A stretch of 64,000 nucleotides of DNA, taken from positions 5,739,501-5,803,500 of the forward strand of contig NZ_CP087190.1 in assembly GCF_024749165.1 (NCBI RefSeq). Direction: 5' to 3'. Under the pieces are notes generated by a model. That model was not told the origin of the DNA. It searched no databases and was given only the letters and a program-made list of their open reading frames with translations. A program made the position numbers and the translations under genes. Below are positions 1-8,753 of this stretch, piece after piece. The first letter of the stretch is position 1, and every line of letters begins with the position of its first letter. The stretch comes from Pseudomonas sp. B21-023. Its GTDB lineage: Bacteria > Pseudomonadota > Gammaproteobacteria > Pseudomonadales > Pseudomonadaceae.

Positions 1-843
1 TGGCGCCAACCCGACGCCGACGACCTGTTCAGCAGCCGTCAGCGCCTGGAGGTGTCCCTGGCCGAAGCACGGACCAAGCGCAAGGCCCTGTACGACCGCT
101 TGATGGCCTATCAGTCGCAGCCGCGCCTGGATGTGTGGCGCAATGAGCTGATCTGGGCCCACAGCCAGGCTTTGTGGGACGCGCCGAGCAAAGTCCTGGC
201 AGACGGCGAGCCGGACCCGCAACTGCTGATGACCCAGCAACTGGCCCCCGACCTGAACCGCGTGCACAAGGAATTGATCCTGGTGTCCGCCTACTTCGTA
301 CCCGGCGAGCCTGGCCTGCTGTACCTGACCAGTCGCGCCGACGCCGGCACCTCGGTCAAGCTCCTGACCAACTCGCTGGAAGCGACCGACGTGCCAGCGG
401 TCCATGGCGGCTATGCGCCTTATCGCCGGGCCTTGGTGGAGCATGGCGTGCAGCTGTACGAGTTGCGCCGCCAGCCCGGCGATCCACGACCACGGCTGGG
501 TTTCCACGGCAGCTCCGATTCGAGCCTGCACAGCAAGGCGATGGTGTTCGACCGAAGCAAGACCTTCATCGGCTCGTTCAACTTCGACCCGCGTTCCGTG
601 CTGTGGAACACCGAAGTGGGCGTGATGGTGGACAGCCCTGAGCTGGCCGAGTACACCCGCGAACTGGCGCTACAAGGCATGGCTCCAGCGCTGAGTTACC
701 AGGTGAAGCTGGTGGACGGGAGGATGGTCTGGGCGACCGAGGACAACGGCCAGCGGCACATGTTGGTGACCGAGCCCGGGGGGATATGGCGACGCTTCAA
801 TGCCTGGATCAGCAAGGCGGTCGGGTTGGAGAAGATGTTGTAG
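1..843 (+). CDS. Phospholipase D family protein, C-terminal part (5' end outside window)
   Basis: The frame is open from the first base, so the gene begins upstream of the window; a GTG at 52 is internal. The visible 280 codons hold one complete HxKx4D motif (HSKAMVFD, about base 529) followed by GSFNFDPRS, the usual C-terminal catalytic half of a phospholipase D/cardiolipin-synthase-type enzyme. The family normally carries two such motifs; the first must lie outside. By layout it resembles the ClsC/YmdC-like proteins common in Pseudomonas, which act on membrane phospholipids, but the substrate cannot be told from this half. A REP-like hairpin follows the stop. Confidence 0.85.
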   Translation, partial: WRQPDADDLFSSRQRLEVSLAEARTKRKALYDRLMAYQSQPRLDVWRNELIWAHSQALWDAPSKVLADGEPDPQLLMTQQLAPDLNRVHKELILVSAYFVPGEPGLLYLTSRADAGTSVKLLTNSLEATDVPAVHGGYAPYRRALVEHGVQLYELRRQPGDPRPRLGFHGSSDSSLHSKAMVFDRSKTFIGSFNFDPRSVLWNTEVGVMVDSPELAEYTRELALQGMAPALSYQVKLVDGRMVWATEDNGQRHMLVTEPGGIWRRFNAWISKAVGLEKML

Positions 844-848
844 AACGC

Positions 849-868
849 ATCGCGGGCAAGCCCGCGAT
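849..868. repeat. REP-like palindrome
   Basis: A nine-base arm ATCGCGGGC is followed after two bases by its exact complement. It lies between the convergent ends of the phospholipase-D and MFS genes. The core matches the CGCGGG(G)CAAGCCCGC type of extragenic palindrome seen repeatedly in this window. Confidence 0.7.
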
Positions 869-877
869 TGCAATCGG

Positions 878-2020
878 TCAGGCAGAAGCCGGCTCGAAGG
901 CATCTCGCCGCCGCGTCAGCAGCACCAACCCCGCCGCGCCCACTGCCATCAGCAACGGCAGCGCATGCCCGCTGATCCACTGGCTTCCCGCCCCGGCCAG
1001 CAAAGGTCCGAGCAGGCAACCGATACCCCACAGCTGCGCCACATGAGCATTGGCCCGCACCAGTTCGTCATCCCGGTAGCGCTCGCCGATCAGCACCAGC
1101 GACAAGGTGAACAACCCACCCGCACTGGCACCGAACAGCACCCACAGCGGCCAGATCACAGGTGTGTGCAACAGCAGGGGAATCGCCAGGCTGGACACCA
1201 TCAAGGTCAGTGCACAACCGCTGAACAACGTGCGCCGCGACATGCGGTCGGCCAAGGCGCCAATCGGCAATTGCAACACCGCATCACCCACCACCACGGT
1301 GCTGACCATGAACAACGCCACCTCCGTGGTGAACCCTTGCTGCAGGCAGTACACCGGCAGCAACGTCAGGATCATCGCCTCGAATGCCGCGAACAGCGCG
1401 ATGGCCCAGGCGATCACCGGCAGACGCCGACAGAAGCCGAACAGGTCGGCGAAGGTGACGCTGCACGCCTCGGTGGTCGGTGCACCGCCGCGCCCCAGCA
1501 GGATCAGCGGCGCGACCAGCAATAACCCGGTCGCGGCCCAGAAACCGAAATCGTCGTCCGAACCCAGAAAACCCAGCACCAGCGGCCCGGCCAACTGGCT
1601 CAGCGCATAGCTGCTGCCATACAGCGCCACCAACCGGCCACGCCACTGTTCGACCACCAACTGGTTGATCCAGCTCTCACCAAGGATGAACACCACCGTC
1701 AGCGACATACCGATCATCAAACGCAGCACCAGCCACAGGGCATAGCTGGGCAGCACCGCCACCAGGCCGATCGACAGCGCCCCACCCCACAGGCACAGGC
1801 GCATGGCCATGGGCACGCCGACCCAGCCGGCAAGACGGCTGGCCAGGCTGGCACCGACCAATACTCCGAGGGCCGGCATCGCCGCCATCACACCGATGGC
1901 GAACCCACCGTAGCCCCAGCCCTCCAGGCGCAGGGAGACCAGCGGCATGCTCACGCCGAGCGCAAGCCCGACACTGAGCACCGACGCGAGGACGGCAAAG
2001 TAGGTTCCCCAACGCATCAC
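878..2020 (-). CDS. MFS transporter, YcaD-like
   Basis: A 380-residue, very hydrophobic protein with about 12 predicted membrane segments, the size and pattern of a major facilitator superfamily permease. The segment ESWINQLVVEQWRGRLVALYGSSYALSQLAGP (about residues 115-146; a conserved acidic residue and an arginine after helix 4) resembles the YcaD-like branch of putative transporters. The substrate is unknown. It is transcribed towards the phospholipase-D gene and is not obviously in an operon. Short gap to the aldehyde dehydrogenase gene upstream, filled by a REP element. Confidence 0.8.
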   Translation of the reverse strand: MMRWGTYFAVLASVLSVGLALGVSMPLVSLRLEGWGYGGFAIGVMAAMPALGVLVGASLASRLAGWVGVPMAMRLCLWGGALSIGLVAVLPSYALWLVLRLMIGMSLTVVFILGESWINQLVVEQWRGRLVALYGSSYALSQLAGPLVLGFLGSDDDFGFWAATGLLLVAPLILLGRGGAPTTEACSVTFADLFGFCRRLPVIAWAIALFAAFEAMILTLLPVYCLQQGFTTEVALFMVSTVVVGDAVLQLPIGALADRMSRRTLFSGCALTLMVSSLAIPLLLHTPVIWPLWVLFGASAGGLFTLSLVLIGERYRDDELVRANAHVAQLWGIGCLLGPLLAGAGSQWISGHALPLLMAVGAAGLVLLTRRRDAFEPASA

Positions 2021-2098
2021 AGCCTCCTTTCAGCGCAAATCGTGTATGACAGAGACGACAAAGCCGGGACGGCGTGAACCGGCCCGGCTGTCTGCGGC

Positions 2099-2139
2099 TC
2101 ATCGCGGGGCAAGCCCGCTCCCACGAGTACCGCGATGAG
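2099..2139. repeat. REP element
   Basis: TCATCGCGG and CCGCGATGA flank the core GGCAAGCCCGCTCCCACG. This is the P. putida-type REP sequence, lying between the MFS gene start and the aldehyde dehydrogenase stop. Confidence 0.75.
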
Positions 2140-2150
2140 ACGTTACTGGA

Positions 2151-3644
2151 TCACAGCTTGATCCAGGTCGCCTTCAGCTCGGTGTACTTCTCCAGCGCGT
2201 GCAGCGACTTGTCACGGCCGTTGCCCGACTGCTTGAAGCCACCGAACGGCGCGGTCATGTCGCCACCGTCGTACTGGTTGACCCAGACACTGCCGGCGCG
2301 CACGGCGCGAGCAGTCTTGTGTGCCTTGGAGATGTCCGAGGTCCAGATGCCTGCCGCCAGGCCGTATGGCGTGTCGTTGGCGATGGCCACGGCCTCTTCG
2401 GCGGTATCGAAGGTGATCACCGACAGTACCGGGCCGAAGATCTCTTCCTTGGCGATCTTCATGGCGTTGGTCACGCCGTCGAAGATGGTCGGCTCGACGT
2501 AGGTGCCGCCGCTCTCCTCGAGGGTACGCTTGCCACCGGCCAGCAGCTTGGCGCCATCCTGATGGCCGGCCTCGATGTAGGACAGCACGGTGTTCATCTG
2601 CTGGGTGTCGACCAGTGCGCCGACGGTGGTCGCCGGGTCCAGCGGGTTGCCCGGTTTCCAGGCCTTGAGGGCCTCGACCACCATGGGCAGGAACTTGTCC
2701 TTGATCGAGCGCTCGACCAACAGGCGGGAACCTGCGGTGCAGACTTCGCCCTGGTTGAAGGCGATGGCGCTGGCGGCAGCCTCGGCGGCGGCCTGCAGGT
2801 CAGGGGCGTCGGCGAAGACGATGTTCGGGCTCTTGCCACCGGCTTCCAGCCAGACACGCTTCATGTTCGACTCACCGGCATAGACCATCAGCTGCTTGGC
2901 GATCTTGGTCGAGCCGGTGAACACCAGGGTGTCGACGTCCATGTGCAGGGCCAGGGCCTTGCCCACGGTGTGGCCGTAGCCTGGCAGCACGTTCAGCACG
3001 CCAGCCGGAATACCGGCCTCGATGGCCAGCTGGGCGATGCGGATCGCGGTCAGCGGCGACTTTTCGGACGGTTTGAGCACGATGGAGTTACCGGTGGCCA
3101 AGGCAGGGCCCAGCTTCCAGCATGCCATCAGCAGCGGGAAGTTCCACGGTACGATGGCACCGACCACACCCACTGGCTCGCGGGTCACCAGGCCGAGCTG
3201 GTCGTGCGGGGTCGGCGCGACTTCGTCGTAGACTTTGTCGATGGCTTCGGCGGTCCAGTGGATGGCGTTGGCCGCCCCCGGGATATCGATGCTGGAGGAG
3301 TCACCGATCGGCTTGCCCATGTCGAGGGTTTCGAGCAGGGCCAGTTCCTCGACGTTCTTGCGCAGCAAGTCGGCGAAGCGGATCAGCTTGGCCTTGCGCT
3401 TGGCGGGGGCCAGGCGAGACCAGGCGCCGGATTCGAACACGGCGCGGGCGTTGTCGACAGCGCGGTTGGCGTCGGCCAGGTCGCAGCTGGCGACCTTGGC
3501 CAGGAAGCGTCCGTCCACCGGGCTCAGGCAGTCGAAGGTTTCACCGGATGCGGCATCGGTGTATTCGCCGTTGATGAAGGCGCGACCTTCGATCTTCAGT
3601 TGCTGGGCACGCTGTTCCCAGTCCGCACGAGTCAGGGTGGTCAT
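2151..3644 (-). CDS. kauB: Gamma-glutamyl-gamma-aminobutyraldehyde dehydrogenase (KauB/PauC)
   Basis: A 497-residue NAD(P)-dependent aldehyde dehydrogenase. Visible features are the Rossmann-region PWNFPLLMACWK, the glutamate motif LEAGGKSPNIVF with the general base, and the catalytic cysteine in FNQGEVCTAGSR. The start at MTTLTRADWEQ has a strong GGAG site (AAGAGAGGAGTTTCCT) and matches the N terminus I recall for Pseudomonas KauB/PauC; an in-frame extension to 3785 has no comparable site. In pseudomonads this enzyme oxidises the glutamylated aldehyde of putrescine breakdown and also guanidino- or amino-butyraldehydes. The partner synthetase and hydrolase are at 20.2-22.4 kb. It diverges from the cupin gene. 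Confidence 0.92.
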   Translation of the reverse strand: MTTLTRADWEQRAQQLKIEGRAFINGEYTDAASGETFDCLSPVDGRFLAKVASCDLADANRAVDNARAVFESGAWSRLAPAKRKAKLIRFADLLRKNVEELALLETLDMGKPIGDSSSIDIPGAANAIHWTAEAIDKVYDEVAPTPHDQLGLVTREPVGVVGAIVPWNFPLLMACWKLGPALATGNSIVLKPSEKSPLTAIRIAQLAIEAGIPAGVLNVLPGYGHTVGKALALHMDVDTLVFTGSTKIAKQLMVYAGESNMKRVWLEAGGKSPNIVFADAPDLQAAAEAAASAIAFNQGEVCTAGSRLLVERSIKDKFLPMVVEALKAWKPGNPLDPATTVGALVDTQQMNTVLSYIEAGHQDGAKLLAGGKRTLEESGGTYVEPTIFDGVTNAMKIAKEEIFGPVLSVITFDTAEEAVAIANDTPYGLAAGIWTSDISKAHKTARAVRAGSVWVNQYDGGDMTAPFGGFKQSGNGRDKSLHALEKYTELKATWIKL

Positions 3645-3839
3645 AGGAAACTCCTCTCTTGTTAAGGTGCAACGCCGCACTGAGGACTCACGGGCGCTGT
3701 CAGAAATTCTGGCCGGGTGACGACGCACACGGGCACCTGCCACCCTAAACCAGGGCGGGGAAACTATCAATATATTTGACACCAACGGCTCAAATGCCTA
3801 CTGATGTTCATTTTATTAAACAACAACAGGGTAACCACC
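3645..3839. promoter_or_regulatory. Divergent promoter region kauB / cupin gene
   Basis: 195 bp separate the two divergent starts. On the plus strand there is a perfect -35 hexamer TTGACA at 3776-3781, with only a poor -10 (TACTGA) 17 bases on. A perfect AACAACAA motif (3819-3826) lies directly before the CAGGG ribosome site of the cupin gene. It is the AAnAAnAA pattern bound by Hfq together with Crc, which suggests catabolite repression of that gene. Confidence 0.45.
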
Positions 3840-4199
3840 ATGAGTATCACCAGCATCGTCGACTTTGCTCAGGTTCTGACCGAAGCCGAACGCTACCGCC
3901 CGGCGGCGGAGAAAATCCTCAAGGGCGAGCCTGACCAAGCTGTCTACAACCACTACGCCAGCCCGTGCGGGCAATTCGCCGCGGGCGTCTGGGAGGGCGA
4001 GGTGGGCCAGTGGACGGTGAACTACACCGAGCACGAGTACTGCGAGATCGTCCAGGGTGTGTCGGTGCTGCGCGACCAGGACGGTGGCGCCAAGACCTTG
4101 CGTGCCGGCGATCGCTTTGTGATCCCCGCAGGCTTCAAGGGCACCTGGGAAGTGCTGGAGCCGTGCCGCAAGATCTATGTGATGTTCGAGCAGAAATGA
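3840..4199 (+). CDS. Cupin domain protein (DUF861 / Cupin_3)
   Basis: A 119-residue single-domain cupin. The segment GVWEGEVGQWTVNYTEHEYCEIVQG and the following AGDRFVIPAGFKGTWEVLEPCRKIYVMFE give the two cupin strands typical of the DUF861 family, related to ethanolamine-utilisation EutQ-type cupins. The start is MSITSIVDF, after a modest AGGG ribosome site; an upstream start at 3804 would read through the AACAACAA motif. The family has no firmly assigned reaction. Its divergent pairing with kauB suggests a role beside amine or aldehyde oxidation, which is inference. A bidirectional terminator follows. Confidence 0.85.
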   Translation: MSITSIVDFAQVLTEAERYRPAAEKILKGEPDQAVYNHYASPCGQFAAGVWEGEVGQWTVNYTEHEYCEIVQGVSVLRDQDGGAKTLRAGDRFVIPAGFKGTWEVLEPCRKIYVMFEQK

Positions 4200-4255
4200 A
4201 CCCGATCGCGGGACCCGGCTTCATGCAGGCCCCGCGATGACTTTGCTGGAGACAT

Positions 4256-4291
4256 AAAAAAACCCGCCACCTTGCGGTTGCGGGTTTTTTC
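4256..4291. terminator. Bidirectional rho-independent terminator
   Basis: AAAAAACCCGC and GCGGGTTTTTT form a stem around a 12-base loop. A-tract and T-tract on opposite sides allow it to stop both the cupin transcript and the rpmB-rpmG transcript, which converge here. Confidence 0.9.
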
Positions 4292-4305
4292 AGGTTGCCG
4301 ATCAA

Positions 4306-4461
4306 TTACTTGATCTTGGCTTCCTTGTACACCACGTGCTTGCGGACGACCGGATCGTACTTCTTGATCTCGATCTTGTCCGGAGTGGTGCGCTTGTTCT
4401 TGTCGGTGGTGTAGAAGTGGCCGGTACCGGCACTCGAAACCAGACGGATCAATTCACGCAT
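4306..4461 (-). CDS. rpmG: 50S ribosomal protein L33
   Basis: A 51-residue protein beginning MRELIRLVSSAGTGHFYTT and ending in a lysine-rich tail (VYKEAKIK), the standard size and sequence of bacterial L33. The motif TTDKNKRTTPDKIEIKKYDP is characteristic. It lacks the CxxC zinc pairs, so it is the cysteine-free form. It lies 11 bases downstream of rpmB in the usual rpmB-rpmG operon, with GGAG before its start, and is closed by the shared terminator. Confidence 0.97.
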   Translation of the reverse strand: MRELIRLVSSAGTGHFYTTDKNKRTTPDKIEIKKYDPVVRKHVVYKEAKIK

Positions 4462-4472
4462 GATGTTCTCCT

Positions 4473-4709
4473 TTAAACCTTGGCGCCAGCGCGACGGATG
4501 TCGACCAGAACGGCATCGATGCCGCGCTTGTCGATGATACGCATGCCTTTGGCGGAAACGCGCAGACGCACGAAGCGCTTCTCGGACTCAACCCAGAAAC
4601 GGTGGTGCTGCAGGTTCGGCAGGAAACGACGACGGGTTTTGTTGTTTGCGTGGGAAATATTGTTCCCAGTTACCGGACCCTTACCGGTAACTTGACAGAC
4701 TCTCGACAT
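4473..4709 (-). CDS. rpmB: 50S ribosomal protein L28
   Basis: A 78-residue basic protein, MSRVCQVTGKGPVTGNNIS at the N terminus and a C-terminal GIDAVLVDIRRAGAKV, the full length of gamma-proteobacterial L28. It is a component of the large ribosomal subunit and is co-transcribed with rpmG. A sigma70-type promoter lies about 150 bases upstream (4858-4886), leaving a leader of roughly 140 nt. Confidence 0.97.
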   Translation of the reverse strand: MSRVCQVTGKGPVTGNNISHANNKTRRRFLPNLQHHRFWVESEKRFVRLRVSAKGMRIIDKRGIDAVLVDIRRAGAKV

Positions 4710-5081
4710 GCCTCAGCCCTCTAAAACCACATGCCCAACCCGGCATGGGTTGGCCGCTTAATCTCTCAGTCAATGGCGCCAAGGCGCCGTGTTCCCGGGG
4801 GTCTTATCGGCCGGGTGCGCTTACGCGACAGACCGAGCCCCTAGAAAAGAGCGCTGCTTTATACCAGAAAGACTCCGCCACAACAACAGAATATGAGAGT
4901 TCCGGTCGGGCCGAGCGCGCCTGGGCAGCATAACGACTGGGGCGGCAAGCTGTCGACCGCCCGTCGCCGAATTAATGCGAAAGGGTGTGGTCATTTGCCC
5001 ATGCCCGCACTAGGGTAGGACATTTCCTCAATTTTCCAGACTGCACCGGCAGATGGGCCACCGACCAGCCAAGGAGTCACC
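4710..5081. other. 372-bp intergenic region between rpmB and the peptide-binding protein gene
   Basis: It holds the divergent control regions of rpmB (minus) and the downstream plus-strand gene. Apart from the sigma70-type promoter at 4858-4886 and a short repeat CCCGGCATGGGTTGG near 4739, I see no further gene. The stretch 4840-4900 is notably richer in A+T than its surroundings. Confidence 0.6.
4858..4886 (-). promoter_or_regulatory. Sigma70-type promoter for rpmB-rpmG
   Basis: Read on the minus strand: TTGTTG, 17 bases, TATAAA. Both hexamers are close to consensus and the spacing is optimal. Predicted transcription start is near 4851. Confidence 0.7.
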
Positions 5082-6671
5082 ATGCGTGCCGCCGCCCTTT
5101 CCCTCCTGTTCACCACCCTGTGCGCCGCGGGCTTTGCCCAGGCCGCAGCGCTGTCGGTGTGCACCGAAGCCAGCCCCGAAGGCTTCGACGTGGTGCAGTA
5201 CAACTCGCTGACCACCACCAACGCCTCGGCCGACGTGCTGATGAACCGCCTGGTCGAGTTCGACGCCGCCGAGGGCAAGGTGGTGCCGAGCCTGGCGCAA
5301 AGCTGGACGGTGTCGCCTGACGGCCTGGTCTACGACTTCAAGCTGCGCCCGGACGTGAAGTTTCACACCACCGCTTACTTCAAGCCGACCCGCGAACTGG
5401 ACGCCGACGACGTGCTGTTCAGCTTCCAACGCATGCTCTACCCGGCCCACGCCTGGCACAAGACCGCCCCGGGCGGCTACCCGCATGCCCAATCTCTGCA
5501 ACTGGGCAGCCTGATCAAGGCCATCGACGCACCCGAGCCGCACACCGTGCGCTTCACCCTGACCCACGCCGACGCCACTTTCCTGGCCACCCTGAGCATG
5601 GGCTTTGCCTCGATCTACTCCGCCGAGTATGCCGACAAGCTGCTCAAGGCCGGCACCCCCGAGAAACTCAACAACCAGCCAGTGGGCACCGGCCCGTTCG
5701 TCTTCCAGCGTTTCCAGAAAGACGCCGTGGTGCGCTACCGCGCCAATCCTGACTATTTCGCCGGCAAGCCGTCGATCGACCCGCTGATCTACGCCATCAC
5801 CCCGGACGCCAACGTCCGCCTGCAAAAGATCAGGCGCGGCGAATGCCAGGTGGCCCTGTCGCCCAAGCCGCTGGACATCGCCGAGGCCGGCAAGGACGGC
5901 AACCTCAAGGTCGCCACCACCCCGGCATTCATGACCGCCTTCGTCGCCATCAACAGCCAGCACCCGCCACTGGACAAGCCTGAAGTGCGCCAGGCCATCA
6001 ACCTGGCCTTCGACAAACCGGCCTACCTCAAGGCCGTGTTCGAAGACACCGCCACCGCCGCCACCGGCCCCTATCCGCCCAATACCTGGAGCTATGCCAA
6101 GGACCTGCCCGGCTACACCATGGACCACAGGAAAGCCAAGGCACTGCTGGCCAAGGCCGGCCTGGCCGAGGGATTCGAGACCACCATCTGGACCCGCCCG
6201 TCGGGTAGCCTGCTCAACCCCAACCCCAGCCTGGGCGCACAGATGCTGCAGGCCGACCTTGCGAAAGTCGGCATCAAGGCCGAGATCCGCACCATCGAGT
6301 GGGGCGAGCTGATCCGCCGCGCCAAGGCCGGCGAGCACGACCTGCTGTTCATGGGCTGGGCGGGTGACAATGGCGACCCGGACAACTTCCTCAGCCCGCA
6401 GTTTGCCTGCGCCGCGGTGAAGTCCGGGACCAACTTCGCCCGGTTCTGCGACAGCCGCCTGGACCAGCTGATCAACGCCGGACGCACCACCAACGACCAG
6501 AGCGTGCGCAGCCGGCTGTACCAGCAGGCTCAGACGCTGATTCAGCAACAGGCGCTGTGGCTGCCGCTGGCGCATCCGACTGCGGCCGCGCTGCTGCGCC
6601 AGGACGTACAGGGTTACCAGGTGAGCCCGTTCGGGCGGCAGGATTTCAGCAAGGTCTCAGTCAATCGCTGA
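5082..6671 (+). CDS. ABC transporter substrate-binding protein, dipeptide/oligopeptide (SBP_bac_5)
   Basis: A 529-residue periplasmic binding protein with an N-terminal signal peptide (cleavage likely after AQAAA, about residue 23) followed by LSVCTEASPEGFDVVQYNS. The long family-5 fold, with segments such as PSLAQSWTVSPDGLVYDFKLRPDVKFH and MGWAGDNGDPDNFLSPQFAC, is typical of DppA-type proteins. No permease or ATPase gene is adjacent, so it is an orphan binding protein that probably feeds a Dpp system encoded elsewhere; pseudomonads carry several such extra DppA paralogues. The start follows AAGGAG seven bases upstream. Confidence 0.88.
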   Translation: MRAAALSLLFTTLCAAGFAQAAALSVCTEASPEGFDVVQYNSLTTTNASADVLMNRLVEFDAAEGKVVPSLAQSWTVSPDGLVYDFKLRPDVKFHTTAYFKPTRELDADDVLFSFQRMLYPAHAWHKTAPGGYPHAQSLQLGSLIKAIDAPEPHTVRFTLTHADATFLATLSMGFASIYSAEYADKLLKAGTPEKLNNQPVGTGPFVFQRFQKDAVVRYRANPDYFAGKPSIDPLIYAITPDANVRLQKIRRGECQVALSPKPLDIAEAGKDGNLKVATTPAFMTAFVAINSQHPPLDKPEVRQAINLAFDKPAYLKAVFEDTATAATGPYPPNTWSYAKDLPGYTMDHRKAKALLAKAGLAEGFETTIWTRPSGSLLNPNPSLGAQMLQADLAKVGIKAEIRTIEWGELIRRAKAGEHDLLFMGWAGDNGDPDNFLSPQFACAAVKSGTNFARFCDSRLDQLINAGRTTNDQSVRSRLYQQAQTLIQQQALWLPLAHPTAAALLRQDVQGYQVSPFGRQDFSKVSVNR

Positions 6672-6675
6672 CGCC

Positions 6676-6726
6676 CAATCGCGAGGCAAGCCCACAGTCA
6701 TTGTGAACGCGAGCTTGCCCCGCGCT
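6676..6726. repeat. REP element, imperfect
   Basis: AATCGCGAGGCAAGCCC and, inverted, GCGAGCTTGCCCCGCGCT. It is a degenerate member of the CGCGGGGCAAGCCCGC family, placed between the convergent ends of the binding protein gene and radC. Confidence 0.6.
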
Positions 6727-6728
6727 GC

Positions 6729-7409
6729 CTAACCGGCCAGCCATCCATGCTCGACCATCGACAACGGCTCGCCATCACCCACGATGACGTGGTCCAGCAC
6801 CCTCACATCGATCAATGCCAGCGATCGTTTCAAAACAAGCGTCAGGTGCACATCATCCTGACTTGGCTCGCAATTGCCCGACGGATGGTTGTGACAGAGG
6901 ATCAAGGCCGCAGCGTTGTGCAGCAAAGCCCGTCGCACCACTTCGCGCGGATAGATGCTCGCCCGGTCGATCGTGCCGCGGAACAGGATCTCGAACGCCA
7001 GCGGCCTGTGCTTGGTGTCCAGGAACAGACAACCGAACACCTCGCTGGCCTCATGCCGCAGCATCGCCTTCAGGTAACGCCGCACAGCCAGCGGGCTGTC
7101 CATGACCGACTCGCGCTCGATGGACGTCGCCAGGTTCCTGCGCCCGATTTCAAGCAAGGCCTGCAACTGGCTGTACCTCACTGGCCCCAGCCCCAGTTCG
7201 CCAAGAAACGCCTGTCGATCAGCCTCGAGCACCTGACGCAAGCCGCCGAATTTCAGCAAGAGCCCGCGCGCCAGCTCCAGCACGTTGCGCCCTTTCACGC
7301 CGGAGCCGAGAAATACTGCCAGCAGTTCTGCATCGGAAAGGCTGCCAGACCCGCGCTGCAATAACTTCTCCCTCGGCCGTTCTTCAGCCGGCCACTCCCT
7401 GATGTTCAT
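6729..7409 (-). CDS. radC: RadC family JAB-domain protein
   Basis: A 226-residue protein. Residues 1-90 contain the helix-hairpin-helix-like N-terminal region; the C-terminal half is a JAB/MPN metalloprotease-like domain with the motif HNHPSGNCEPSQDD (His173, His175, Asp about 185) that would bind zinc. RadC was once linked to DNA repair, but that assignment has been withdrawn in E. coli and its cellular role is unsettled. It diverges from coaBC, the standard arrangement in Pseudomonas. Confidence 0.95.
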   Translation of the reverse strand: MNIREWPAEERPREKLLQRGSGSLSDAELLAVFLGSGVKGRNVLELARGLLLKFGGLRQVLEADRQAFLGELGLGPVRYSQLQALLEIGRRNLATSIERESVMDSPLAVRRYLKAMLRHEASEVFGCLFLDTKHRPLAFEILFRGTIDRASIYPREVVRRALLHNAAALILCHNHPSGNCEPSQDDVHLTLVLKRSLALIDVRVLDHVIVGDGEPLSMVEHGWLAG

Positions 7410-7536
7410 TTCCCCTCCTCGCCTGCCACTACGGCCCCTTTGGGCGCTGTGTTAATCTAGTTCGCTTCGAAAATGCGACGATCTGCCGCAGGTAGCTGTC
7501 GTCGCCACCCGCTTTCACTGGAATAAGGCAAGGCCT

Positions 7537-8748
7537 ATGCAGCGGTTGTATCGCAAGCGCATCGTTCTCGGCGTGGGTGGCGGCATCGCCGCCTACAAGA
7601 GCGCCGAGCTGATTCGCCGACTCCTGGAACACGGCGCGCAGGTGCGCGTGGTCATGACCCGTGGTGGCGCCGAGTTCATCACCCCGCTCACGCTGCAGGC
7701 GCTGTCCGGCCACCCGGTCCATCTGGACCTGCTCGACCCCGCGGCCGAAGCGGCCATGGGCCATATCGAGCTGGCCAAATGGGCCGACCTGGTGCTGATC
7801 GCCCCGGCCACTGCCGACCTGATGGCGCGCATGGCCCAGGGCATGGCCGACGACCTGCTGACCACCCTGGTACTGGCTACCGACGCCACCGTCGCCGTCG
7901 CCCCGGCGATGAACCAGGCCATGTGGCGCGACCCGGCGACCCAGGCCAACCTCGAGCTGCTGAAAAGCCGCGGCATCCAGGTATTCGGCCCGGCTTCCGG
8001 CAGCCAGGCCTGTGGCGACGTGGGCCTGGGCCGCATGCTCGAAGCCACCGACCTGGCCTGGTGCGCCGCCGAAAGCTTCAAACGCCAGGCCCTGACCGGC
8101 AAGCACGTGCTGATCACCGCCGGTCCTACGCAAGAGAACATCGACCCGGTGCGTTACATCACCAACCATAGTTCAGGGAAGATGGGCTTCGCCCTGGCCG
8201 AGGCTGCTGCCGAAGCCGGGGCCCGGGTGACCCTCGTCACCGGACCTGTGCACCTGCAGACCCCCGACCGGGTCAGCCGTATCGACGTGGTGAGCGCGCG
8301 GGACATGCTCGCGGCCTGCGAAGCTGCCATGCCTTGCGACCTGTTCATCGCCTCGGCTGCGGTCGCGGACTACCGCCCTGAGGTCGTCGCCTCACAGAAG
8401 CTTAAGAAAGATCCCACTACCGGCGACGGCATGCTGCTGCAGATGGTGCGCAATCCCGATATCCTTGCGACCATTGCCGGCCGCGCCGATCGCCCGTTCA
8501 GCGTCGGTTTCGCCGCCGAGACCGAGCACCTGCTCGACTACGCCACGCGCAAGCTCAAGGACAAGAACCTCGACCTGATCGTCGCCAATGATGTGGCCAA
8601 CCCCAGCATCGGCTTCAACAGCGAGGAAAACGCCCTGACCGTGATAGACCGGCAGCAGCATCAAACCCTCTTCGCGCAGACCAGCAAAGGCAAGATTGCC
8701 CGTCAGCTGGTCGCCTTCATCGCCGAACGGCTCAACCAGGTTCAATAA
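7537..8748 (+). CDS. coaBC: Bifunctional phosphopantothenoylcysteine decarboxylase / phosphopantothenate-cysteine ligase
   Basis: A 403-residue fusion for two successive coenzyme A steps. The N-terminal FMN-dependent CoaC half shows GGGIAAYKS, the catalytic His76 in GHIELAKWAD, PAMNQAMW (Asn125) and the Cys159 loop SQACGDVGLGRM. The C-terminal CoaB half starts near residue 190 (VLITAGPTQENIDPVRYITNHSSGKMG) and carries the KLKK motif at 288-291. All key residues are present. It is followed after 5 bp by dut and appears to form an operon coaBC-dut-algC-argB. Confidence 0.97.
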   Translation: MQRLYRKRIVLGVGGGIAAYKSAELIRRLLEHGAQVRVVMTRGGAEFITPLTLQALSGHPVHLDLLDPAAEAAMGHIELAKWADLVLIAPATADLMARMAQGMADDLLTTLVLATDATVAVAPAMNQAMWRDPATQANLELLKSRGIQVFGPASGSQACGDVGLGRMLEATDLAWCAAESFKRQALTGKHVLITAGPTQENIDPVRYITNHSSGKMGFALAEAAAEAGARVTLVTGPVHLQTPDRVSRIDVVSARDMLAACEAAMPCDLFIASAAVADYRPEVVASQKLKKDPTTGDGMLLQMVRNPDILATIAGRADRPFSVGFAAETEHLLDYATRKLKDKNLDLIVANDVANPSIGFNSEENALTVIDRQQHQTLFAQTSKGKIARQLVAFIAERLNQVQ

Positions 8749-8753
8749 GTTAC

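Noticed and set aside
2199..3665. Long plus-strand open frame opposite kauB
   Set aside because: It lies antisense to a well-conserved aldehyde dehydrogenase, its predicted protein is compositionally odd (Gly, Gln, His-rich) and matches no family I know; high GC suppresses stop codons.
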